Source: Granulicella sp.
GTDB taxonomy: Bacteria; Acidobacteriota; Terriglobia; Terriglobales; Acidobacteriaceae
Direction of reading: 5' to 3'
NCBI GenBank assembly: GCA_003133205.1
Contig: PKWK01000185.1
Location: 1 to 13,221, forward strand
Length of the DNA: 13,221 bases
In this document: one piece after another, positions 6,421-11,419 of the stretch
Layout: each line of letters begins with the position of its first letter
Numbering within the stretch: position 1 is the stretch's first letter
Position numbers and translations under genes: made by a program
Notes under the pieces: model-generated
Database searches by the model: none
Seen by the model: only the letters and a program-made list of their open reading frames with translations
What the model was told of the DNA's origin: nothing

Positions 6421-7446
6421 CTAGCGTCTGCCTCCACCACCGCCACCATGGAATCCGCCCCCACCGCTCCCAAAACCGCCGCCGTGAAGTCCGCCGCCGC
6501 TGAAGCCGCCATGGGATACACTTCCGCTGAACCCACGCGACGGCGCTGCCGCCACTGCGCCGCGGTAACCTACTCCCCCGCGGTACGGTCCGTGGAATCC
6601 ATATCCCCCACGGTAGTAGCCGCCACCAAAGCCGAAGCCGGGATAGATAAATCCCCCTCCATAGAGGTACCCCGGAGAGTAGAATCCGTCCCCAAATGGG
6701 CCCCAGAACATTCCATCGCCGGGCAGCCAGGTATAGCCGTACATACCGGCATTCCAGAACCAACCGGGGCTGAAGCCAGGGCTACCGGCATACTCCTCAG
6801 CGAGGTTCAGATTCGACTGGCCCAGGTAATCCGCTCGTAACTTGCTCCAACTATAGAGCGGATCCTGATCTGCGGCAGTCTTCGCGTCGAAGTCTTGCGA
6901 CTTTGACACCTCGCCATTGATGGCGAACTCATGGTGGCCCTTTACCTTGATCCACTTCTTCGAATCCGTTGAGGGCGAAACCGCCGCCTCGCCGTCGAAC
7001 ACCCGCATATCGCCATTGGTCTCACTGAACTCATACAGCCCATTCTTGAGCAATACAGTCTGCGCCGATCCCTGATCTACCAGCAGATCGTTTTGCTTAT
7101 AAAGCTGGTCAACTTCGATCTCAGCCGTTCCGCGATCAACCTGCACTTCGGTTTTCGTCAGGTCGGGCGAAACCATGGTGACAGCGCTGTTGTCGCCGAG
7201 CCGCAGGAAGACTCCGGGAGTCAGCAATACTTCTACCTTCCCGTCTGTAGTGGAAACCGTTTGGCCTTGCGCAACCTCTGCGTTTCCAACCGATTTTGCT
7301 GTCAACGGCTGGCCGTTGACGGTGGCCTGACCTTCAACATAATTGATCGTCCCTGGGCGGGCTGTATTCGTGTTCTGCGCAATTCCGGCAGGCACGAAGA
7401 TACTCGTCGCCAGGGAAAGCAGTGTGATTGCTCTCAACCTTGGCAT
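6421..7446 (-). CDS. Secreted FecR-domain protein with glycine/tyrosine-rich tail
   Basis: This 341-residue exported protein has a signal peptide at 1-23 (ending PAGIAQ). Its FecR-like beta domain at about 32-195 contains NYVEGQATVNGQPL, GQTVSTTDGKVEVLLTPGVFLRLGDNS and a second repeat-like half. From about 221 the composition changes: SPGFSPGWFWNAGMYGYTWLP, then tracts rich in Gly, Tyr, Phe and finally almost pure Gly/His/Ser (311-341, ending GGRR). FecR domains are best known from iron-signalling regulators, but many acidobacterial secreted proteins carry the domain without a membrane helix or sigma factor, as here. The tail suggests a surface or cell-wall-associated, low-complexity region. 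The ATG at 7446 has GAGG/AAGGAA immediately upstream. No sigma or TonB gene is near. Domain call is good; function unknown. Confidence 0.82.
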   Translation of the reverse strand: MPRLRAITLLSLATSIFVPAGIAQNTNTARPGTINYVEGQATVNGQPLTAKSVGNAEVAQGQTVSTTDGKVEVLLTPGVFLRLGDNSAVTMVSPDLTKTEVQVDRGTAEIEVDQLYKQNDLLVDQGSAQTVLLKNGLYEFSETNGDMRVFDGEAAVSPSTDSKKWIKVKGHHEFAINGEVSKSQDFDAKTAADQDPLYSWSKLRADYLGQSNLNLAEEYAGSPGFSPGWFWNAGMYGYTWLPGDGMFWGPFGDGFYSPGYLYGGGFIYPGFGFGGGYYRGGYGFHGPYRGGVGYRGAVAAAPSRGFSGSVSHGGFSGGGLHGGGFGSGGGGFHGGGGGGRR

Positions 7447-7624
7447 TTTCCTTACCTCTGCTTAGTTAGATGGTTGAGGAGGCAAAAGGTATCGTCGTGC
7501 AATCGTTCAGGAGATGCCTAAAATCCAGTAAGCATGCAGGCGTTGAACCCAGTTGTGGCCCTTTAGTTGCGACCCAGCACGACTGCGGAGAAGTCACCAC
7601 AGACACGGACTGTGACCCGTATGA
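7447..7624. other. Upstream region of the FecR gene, no gene seen
   Basis: I see no coding frame with start signals here. It must hold the minus-strand promoter of the FecR gene at 7446, but I cannot pick convincing -35 and -10 boxes. A small hairpin (ACCGAT / ATCGGT, 7633-7649) sits just past the end of this stretch. Confidence 0.3.
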
Positions 7625-7852
7625 AGGGACGAACCGATACTGAATCGGTATATCCGAAGTTATTTTCGCAGCTACATCAATTACGGCGACTTCGGATCTT
7701 CAGCCACGTACAGCATGTTCTTCGCGGCGTTGACCGTGACATCCTCCGCAGCATCTGAGGTTCATGGGTCCTCTATTGTGGAGTTGAGCCAAGCACAATT
7801 TGCTCAGTTGGAAGTGCAGATGGATTTCGCAGCGGCAAAGTATTCCTATTAG
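7625..7852 (+). pseudogene. Remnant of a TolC-family outer-membrane efflux protein (C-terminal part)
   Basis: A frame without a start codon, open from 7625 (after a TGA at 7622) to a TAG at 7850, encodes GSSIVELSQAQFAQLEVQM followed by DFAAAKYSY. This matches the end of the second coiled-coil hairpin of TolC-type proteins, where G-x-S-S-I-V-E-L-S-Q-A-Q and A-x-A-x-Y-x-Y-Q are typical. The TAG falls exactly where the family normally has Gln, so a single CAG-to-TAG change would explain it. Upstream residues (7625 to about 7750) only vaguely resemble the family and no N-terminal part, signal peptide or partner adaptor gene is present. I read this as a decayed fragment. The identification rests on motif recognition, not on an alignment. 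Confidence 0.48.
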
Positions 7853-8028
7853 TTGGCAGCGTGTGGGCCTACCGCAGAACACGAACTGTTCGCTGAGAAA
7901 GATATGAGCTCAGTCACTCGGCCGGTGGGGGATGACCCTGCACCATTACAAGCAACCTATATTTTGGCGAAGAATGCGGATATTGCTTACGCGATGCAGC
8001 CTGCAAAATTGCTCATCGACATTGGCGT

Positions 8029-8139
8029 ATGTGGACGGCTGCGTTTTTCGTCTTTGCTGCCTTGGGGATTTACATCGTTATCGTCGATTTATCGCTCGCT
8101 CCCCGAATTCAACGACCTTCTGTCTCTGTCGGCAAGTAG
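8029..8139 (+). CDS. Very short hydrophobic frame (possible membrane peptide or gene remnant)
   Basis: An ATG at 8029 opens a 36-codon frame, MWTAAFFVFAALGIYIVIV and then DLSLAPRIQRPSVSVGK, ending TAG at 8137. It has one clear membrane helix (about 3-19) followed by a polar, proline-containing tail. The same frame continues upstream without a stop to about 7932, preceded by a His/Arg-rich stretch, but there is no other start and the ribosome binding site is weak. Because it follows the TolC remnant at 7852, it may be the tail of another decayed membrane gene. It could also be chance. Unrecognised. Confidence 0.25.
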   Translation: MWTAAFFVFAALGIYIVIVDLSLAPRIQRPSVSVGK

Positions 8140-8186
8140 TGATAACGAACGACCCGCGCAGAGACCCACACCCTCACTCCGCACCA

Positions 8187-8202
8187 TAGGGGGAAACCCC
8201 TA
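8187..8202. other. Small hairpin with GAAA tetraloop
   Basis: TAGGGG (8187-8192) and CCCCTA (8197-8202) pair perfectly around GAAA, a stable GNRA loop. No T-run follows. The next 80 bases are G/C-tract-rich on the + strand (two GGGGG runs near 8263-8275). Confidence 0.4.
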
Positions 8203-8292
8203 GATCGGTCGATTTCCGCGACGCTGGCGACTGATGCCAGTCGTGCCCCTGTCCCGCCCCAGGGGGTAAGGGGGTAATTTTCCTATCCATCA

Positions 8293-8311
8293 GCCCCACC
8301 TTCGGTGGGGC
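8293..8311 (+). terminator. Hairpin, probable + strand terminator
   Basis: GCCCCACC (8293-8300) pairs perfectly with GGTGGGGC (8304-8311) around TTC. On the + strand CTTTCCT follows, a short interrupted T-run. No clear + strand gene feeds into it apart from the 8029-8139 frame and the TolC remnant. Confidence 0.45.
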
Positions 8312-8331
8312 CTTTCCTACTCGCCGACAGC

Positions 8332-8364
8332 AAAGGAAAACGGCCTCGGCGAACCGAGACCGTT
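8332..8364 (-). terminator. Intrinsic terminator on the minus strand, downstream of the XRE gene
   Basis: Read on the minus strand, AACGGTCTCGG (8364-8354), loop TTCG and CCGAGGCCGTT (8349-8339) form an 11-pair stem with one U-G pair, followed at once by TTTTCCTTT (8340-8332). This is a good intrinsic terminator for transcripts from the XRE gene at 8864-8526. On the + strand the same stem has a C-A mismatch and a poorer tail. Confidence 0.65.
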
Positions 8365-8367
8365 CTG

Positions 8368-8427
8368 ATGCCTTGCCCTGCCCGGACTTGTCACGCCTTG
8401 ATACGCCCTGCCTTGCCGAGCCGCGCC
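8368..8427. repeat. Tract with strict 5-bp periodicity (NNGCC on +, GGCNN on -)
   Basis: Twelve consecutive 5-base units run from 8368 to 8427. GCC recurs at 8370, 8375, 8380, 8395, 8405, 8410, 8415, 8420 and 8425, all in one phase. The other three units (positions 8385, 8390 and 8400) keep the G and read GAC, GTC and GAT. The two N positions vary freely. This is not a codon periodicity. Confidence 0.75.
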
Positions 8428-8464
8428 ATGAATCTTGCCTGGCGTCCAATAGCGTCAACGTCAA

Positions 8465-8490
8465 CTTCAAAACTCAACACCAGTTTGAAG
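8465..8490. other. Inverted repeat in the XRE downstream region
   Basis: CTTCAAAACT (8465-8474) pairs with AGTTTGAAG (8482-8490) with one bulged A around a 7-base loop. It is preceded by a doubled CGTCAA. No T-run follows. Confidence 0.4.
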
Positions 8491-8520
8491 GGTAACACCG
8501 AACCGTCGGCCACCAAATAC

Positions 8521-8544
8521 AGGCTTCACCTTAGGGTGGAGCCT
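8521..8544. terminator. Hairpin overlapping the stop codon of the XRE gene
   Basis: AGGCTTCACC (8521-8530) and GGTGGAGCCT (8535-8544) form a 10-pair stem, one pair G-T, around TTAG. TTTCC follows on the + strand. The TGA stop of the minus-strand XRE gene (8526-8528) lies inside the stem. It could terminate + strand transcription or protect the 3' end of the XRE message. Confidence 0.45.
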
Positions 8545-8864
8545 TTCCTGTTGCTGAGAGCACTGATGACGGCTTCATGATGCCCCCTGAGTTGGGCCAT
8601 CAATTCTTCGTGGCGCGCTGCCGCGGCATTCTCCAGGGCAGCGAACCCATCGGTGAGCGACTCGGAGCTTACCGTGGGGAAGATCTCGTGCATCGACTTA
8701 CCCAGCGCGCCACTGATAAGAACTGCTACTCCCAGACGAACAGGGTGGATGCCTGCTTCTAGTTTGGCGATATGCTGCTGGCTGACTCCGACCACATCAG
8801 CCAGGTCTTTCTGGGATAAACCCCGTGCCTCCCGGAACTTCTTGAGGAACTGCGTCTCGCTCAT
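8526..8864 (-). CDS. XRE-family helix-turn-helix transcriptional regulator
   Basis: This 112-residue DNA-binding protein has an N-terminal Cro/CI-type domain. FREARGLSQKDLADVVGVSQ (10-29) followed by QHIAKLEAG (30-38) gives the classic five-helix pattern with the recognition helix at about 28-36. HEIFPTV (59-65) closes the domain. Residues 67-101 form an Ala/Glu-rich helix, possibly for dimerisation, and the end is short and basic. The size fits small phage-type or toxin-antitoxin-type regulators. The ATG at 8864 has AAGGTGA 3 bases upstream. A promoter 50 bases upstream carries three 11-bp-spaced repeats, suggesting autoregulation. No toxin, integrase or other phage gene is beside it. Domain is certain; targets are unknown. 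Confidence 0.9.
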   Translation of the reverse strand: MSETQFLKKFREARGLSQKDLADVVGVSQQHIAKLEAGIHPVRLGVAVLISGALGKSMHEIFPTVSSESLTDGFAALENAAAARHEELMAQLRGHHEAVISALSNRKGSTLR

Positions 8865-8912
8865 AGATCACCTTGCGGGATTGTCTCACGCGTTACCGGG
8901 TAGAACTGTGCG

Positions 8913-8942
8913 ATAATAGGCCAATTGTGGCTTCTGTGCCAG
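8913..8942 (-). promoter_or_regulatory. Promoter of the XRE regulator gene
   Basis: On the minus strand CTGGCA (8942-8937, 4 of 6 to the -35 consensus) is separated by 18 bases from TATTAT (8918-8913, 5 of 6 to the -10 consensus). Transcription would start near 8906, leaving a leader of about 40 bases before the ATG at 8864. The -35 box overlaps one of the three GTGCCA repeats. Confidence 0.5.
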
Positions 8943-8963
8943 AAGTGTGCCAGATGCGTGCCA
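8936..8963. promoter_or_regulatory. Triple 11-bp direct repeat, candidate operator
   Basis: GTGCCA occurs at 8936-8941, 8947-8952 and 8958-8963, a spacing of exactly 11 bp, or about one helical turn, placing all copies on one face of the DNA. The first copy overlaps the -35 box of the XRE promoter. Binding by the XRE protein is inferred. Confidence 0.6.
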
Positions 8964-9066
8964 TTTCAGGGCCTCTTTTGCCCCATAATGGCAACGATCC
9001 AGACCCTTGGAGCCGGTCGCAATTGGCTAATCTTAGTTCGTAAGTGTTTTGTTTTGATTGAGTAAA

Positions 9067-9142
9067 TGGTGGACGCGGCAGGGATCGAACCTGCGACCAG
9101 TCGATTAAGAGTCGAATGCTCTACCAGCTGAGCTACGCGTCC
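9067..9142 (-). tRNA. tRNA-Lys (anticodon CUU)
   Basis: Read on the minus strand the cloverleaf is complete. The acceptor GGACGCG (9142-9136) pairs with CGCGTCC (9077-9071). The D arm is GCTC-AGCTGGTAGA-GC, the anticodon loop is CTCTTAA with anticodon CTT, and the T arm has GGTTCGATCC. The discriminator A is at 9070, and CCA (9069-9067) is encoded. The anticodon reads AAG codons. An extended -10-like TGCTATCCT at 9235-9227 is a possible promoter. The 3' end faces the XRE gene, a usual target side for integrative elements. Confidence 0.97.
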
Positions 9143-9173
9143 GCTGTGTTGCGGCCTCTCTGGGGGAGGGGCG

Positions 9174-9196
9174 ATCAGGCGACGGAGCCTGATTTT
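9174..9196. terminator. Hairpin between mqnD and the tRNA gene
   Basis: ATCAGGC (9174-9180) pairs with GCCTGAT (9187-9193) around GACGGA, with TTT following on the + strand. An outer 6-bp pair, GGCCTC (9153-9158) with GAGGCC (9198-9203), encloses it. It may end mqnD transcription before the tRNA, but on the minus strand the T-run precedes rather than follows the stem. Confidence 0.4.
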
Positions 9197-9285
9197 CGAG
9201 GCCTCTCACGCGCAATCACCTTGAAAAGGATAGCACATGTAAGCGGCGGAAAAGTCTCCGTGCCTGGGTCCGGTCGATTGATTCC

Positions 9286-10140
9286 TTAGTCGACAAAACC
9301 GACTTCTGCCTTCATCGGGATTATGCCGCGATCGAAACCCATTTCAAGGAGTTTGCGGATCGCTTCGCGACCGTCTTCGCCGTAGTTCAGCGTGCGCTCG
9401 TTGACGTACATGCCGACGAACTGGTTCGCAAGCGCGGGATCAAGGTCACGAGCGAATTGCATGGCATAGGCGAGCGCTTCTTCGCGGTGGTCCAGGGCGT
9501 GCTGGATGCTGTCACGTAAAGCATTTGTCGTGATCCGCATCGTATCTTCGCCGAGCGACCGGCGGATGGCGTTGCCGCCCAGTGGCAGGGGCAAGCCCGT
9601 CTGCTCGCGCCACCACTGGCCGAGATCGAGGGCCTTGACCAGCCCGTTGTTGCCGTATGTGAGCTGGCCTTCGTGGATGATGAGGCCGGCGTCGAACTCG
9701 CCGGCGACGACCGCGGGAATGATCTTGTCGAAGGGGACGGTGACGGTTTCGACATCGGGGGCAAAGAGTTTGAGCGTGAGATAGGCCGTAGTGAGGACGC
9801 CGGGTACCGCAATGCGCGTCTTCTTGACCGCGGCCAGGGAGAGCTTGCGCGGTGCGACCACCATTGGGCCGTAGCCTTCGCCCACCGAGCCTCCGCAAGC
9901 CATCAGCGTGTAGTTCTCCTGCATGTAGGGATAGGCGTGGAAGGAGATCGCAGTGACATCGTAGAAGGCCTCATGGATGGCGCGTTGGTTGAGGGTCTCT
10001 ATGTCGGTGAGGGTGTGGTTGAACTTGAAGCCCGGGACGCGCACCTTATTGGTCGCGAGCCCATAGAACATGAAGGCGTCGTCGGAGTCGGGGCTGTGGG
10101 CGATGTTGATTTCCTGGATGGCTGCGCTGATGGCTGTCAT
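9286..10140 (-). CDS. mqnD: 1,4-dihydroxy-6-naphthoate synthase, menaquinone biosynthesis (futalosine pathway)
   Basis: MqnD converts cyclic dehypoxanthinyl futalosine to 1,4-dihydroxy-6-naphthoate, a late step to menaquinone in bacteria that lack the Men pathway. The 284-residue protein has a periplasmic-binding-protein fold. Visible family marks are HSPDSDDAFMFYGL (15-28), TDIETLNQRA (45-54), GEGYGPMVVA (87-96), IAVPG.LTTAYL (110-121), and LIIHEGQLTYGNNGL (153-167), whose His156 corresponds to the catalytic His of MqnD. LGQWWREQTGLPLPLGGN (173-190) favours MqnD over the related MqnA. I use the ATG at 10140; the frame extends to a TTG at 10182 without support. GAGGA is present but about 11 bases away. 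It follows bioY on the same strand by 111 bases. Other mqn genes are not in the window. Confidence 0.92.
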   Translation of the reverse strand: MTAISAAIQEINIAHSPDSDDAFMFYGLATNKVRVPGFKFNHTLTDIETLNQRAIHEAFYDVTAISFHAYPYMQENYTLMACGGSVGEGYGPMVVAPRKLSLAAVKKTRIAVPGVLTTAYLTLKLFAPDVETVTVPFDKIIPAVVAGEFDAGLIIHEGQLTYGNNGLVKALDLGQWWREQTGLPLPLGGNAIRRSLGEDTMRITTNALRDSIQHALDHREEALAYAMQFARDLDPALANQFVGMYVNERTLNYGEDGREAIRKLLEMGFDRGIIPMKAEVGFVD

Positions 10141-10251
10141 GTGTTGGCTATTCCTCGGCAGAGTGGATCTGCGAATGGGCAAAAATGGAAGTCTGTAAGA
10201 CTGCTTGGCGATCCAATGCAGCGAACTCTGGTGTGTTACAGGCCGATGGGA

Positions 10252-10839
10252 TCAGGAGCGATGCCAGCGGCGAAGTGTGGTGTATGCGCCTGCAGCGGCT
10301 GCGATTTTGAGGAGTTCACCGGGTAGAAACGGTGCTACTCCCATGTGCCATGCAGTACTTGGGCTGAGGTGAAGGAGAAGCGCGATCCAGCCTGCGCCCA
10401 TGGAGAAGATGAAGACGCTGGCGACAATTCCGCCGAGGACCGCGGCAGGGAACTGCGAACGGCCGAGGCGAACGGCGCCGCCTGCGGCTGCGGCTGCGAG
10501 CGGGTACGAGAACAGAAATCCGGCGGTCGGGCCGAGGAGTTGAGCTATTCCGCCCGGGCCGTGTGGACTGAAGACTGGCAGGCCCATTGCGCCTTCGGCA
10601 AGATAGAGCACCATGGCGGAGGCGCCGAGCGCCGGCCCAAGGGTCAGGCCGATGAGAATGACAGCCAGTGTCTGCAATGTGAGGGGCACTGGAGTGAAGT
10701 AGAGCGGTACCGAGATGTGCGCGCATAGCGCGACGAATGCGGTGGCTCCGACCGCCAGGAAAGCTTTGCCTGCAACGGTGCGGGGAAGATCCCTGATGCC
10801 TTCCGTGGTGCCGAGTTGGATTGGGATGGTCGATTGCAT
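10252..10839 (-). CDS. bioY: BioY-family biotin transporter (ECF S component)
   Basis: This 195-residue membrane protein binds and imports biotin, either alone or as the substrate subunit of an ECF transporter. It has about six membrane segments. Family marks are the conserved HISVPLYFTPVPLTLQT (41-57), AEGAMGLPVFS (81-91), GGIAQLLGPTAGFLFSYP (96-113) and the terminal PFLPGELLK (170-178). The ATG at 10839 has AAAGGA 6 bases upstream; the longer frame starts with a TTG lacking support. No ECF ATPase or EcfT gene is next to it, so it would depend on shared components encoded elsewhere or act alone. It may be cotranscribed with mqnD. I see no BirA- or BioR-type operator in the 208-base divergent region before the ftsB-like gene. 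Confidence 0.92.
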   Translation of the reverse strand: MQSTIPIQLGTTEGIRDLPRTVAGKAFLAVGATAFVALCAHISVPLYFTPVPLTLQTLAVILIGLTLGPALGASAMVLYLAEGAMGLPVFSPHGPGGIAQLLGPTAGFLFSYPLAAAAAGGAVRLGRSQFPAAVLGGIVASVFIFSMGAGWIALLLHLSPSTAWHMGVAPFLPGELLKIAAAAGAYTTLRRWHRS

Positions 10840-11047
10840 GGGAGGTCCTTTCAGGGTCGCGCCGAACACAGTCAAGACAAGAATATCAAGTGGCGCGGAA
10901 TTGTGCGGTGTCGCCGCTCACGCAGATTGTTAATGCTGTGCTGCAATCGACTTCCAGAGTCGGCCCTCAGTACGAACTTGATTCCTCCCATGTGTGGATT
11001 TGAGTTTGGGCCTTGACTCGAACGTTGATGGCCACTCAACTTGAGGA

Positions 11048-11404
11048 ATGGCAGTGAACGAGCCGATTTCAGGGAAGCGAGACCGTTTTGCAGGGTTGCG
11101 CGCGGCCTTCGGAGCCCTGTCGATTGGGCGGAGAAAAGCTGCGACGGTGGCTGCCGCAGCACTCGCCCTGGGCGTTGGGTATCACGTCATCTTCGGTGCA
11201 AATGGGTTGACGGTATATGAGCAGAAGCGGCACGAGACCTATCGTCTCAACGAGGAGATGCTGAGACTGCAGCACGAGAACGACCTGTTGAAGGGGCACG
11301 TGGACCGGCTGCAAAACGACCCAAATGCGATCGAGCATCAGGCGCGGGAAGAACTGCACTACACGCGGCCAGGTGAGGTCATCTACGCCCTTCCTGGCAA
11401 ATGA
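11048..11404 (+). CDS. FtsB/DivIC-family septum formation initiator protein
   Basis: This 118-residue bitopic membrane protein probably belongs to the divisome FtsB/DivIC-FtsL complex. It has a basic cytoplasmic N terminus (KRDR, GRRK), one membrane helix at about 31-50, and a coiled coil at about 58-90 rich in Leu, Glu and Arg. The diagnostic C-terminal stretch is DPNAIEHQAREELHYTRPGE (91-110), followed by VIYALP. GAGG at 11043-11046 sits almost against the ATG at 11048. The in-frame GTG at 11054 has a better spacing of 7, so the true protein may be two residues shorter. It converges on the sensor kinase gene, with 15 bases between stops. In many bacteria this gene neighbours eno; that is not the case here. 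Confidence 0.85.
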   Translation: MAVNEPISGKRDRFAGLRAAFGALSIGRRKAATVAAAALALGVGYHVIFGANGLTVYEQKRHETYRLNEEMLRLQHENDLLKGHVDRLQNDPNAIEHQAREELHYTRPGEVIYALPGK

Positions 11405-11419
11405 AATGCGGGAATATCG

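Noticed and set aside
6215..6763. 182-codon minus-strand frame overlapping the end of the FecR gene
   Set aside because: Its Arg/Trp-rich composition is what a shifted frame through Gly codons gives; it is a shadow of the FecR gene.
7853..8203. 116-codon + strand frame following the TAG of the TolC remnant
   Set aside because: It begins with a TTG directly after the stop, has no start signals and no recognisable motif. It is probably readthrough space of the decayed gene.
8240..8280. G-quadruplex in the G/C tracts
   Set aside because: Neither strand shows four closely spaced G-runs of three or more; at most two or three are present.
8368..8427. CRISPR array
   Set aside because: Units are 5 bp with no spacers and no cas genes; the pattern is a short phased repeat only.
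8174..8470. 98-codon minus-strand frame through the hairpin cluster
   Set aside because: It starts at a TTG with no ribosome binding site, passes through the terminator and the pentamer tract, and resembles no family. Its five-residue periodicity reflects the DNA repeat.
8936..8963. TGGCAC repeats on the minus strand as sigma-54 (-24/-12) promoters
   Set aside because: TGGCAC matches the -24 element, but no TTGC-type -12 element follows at the required spacing. A sigma-70-type promoter explains the region better.
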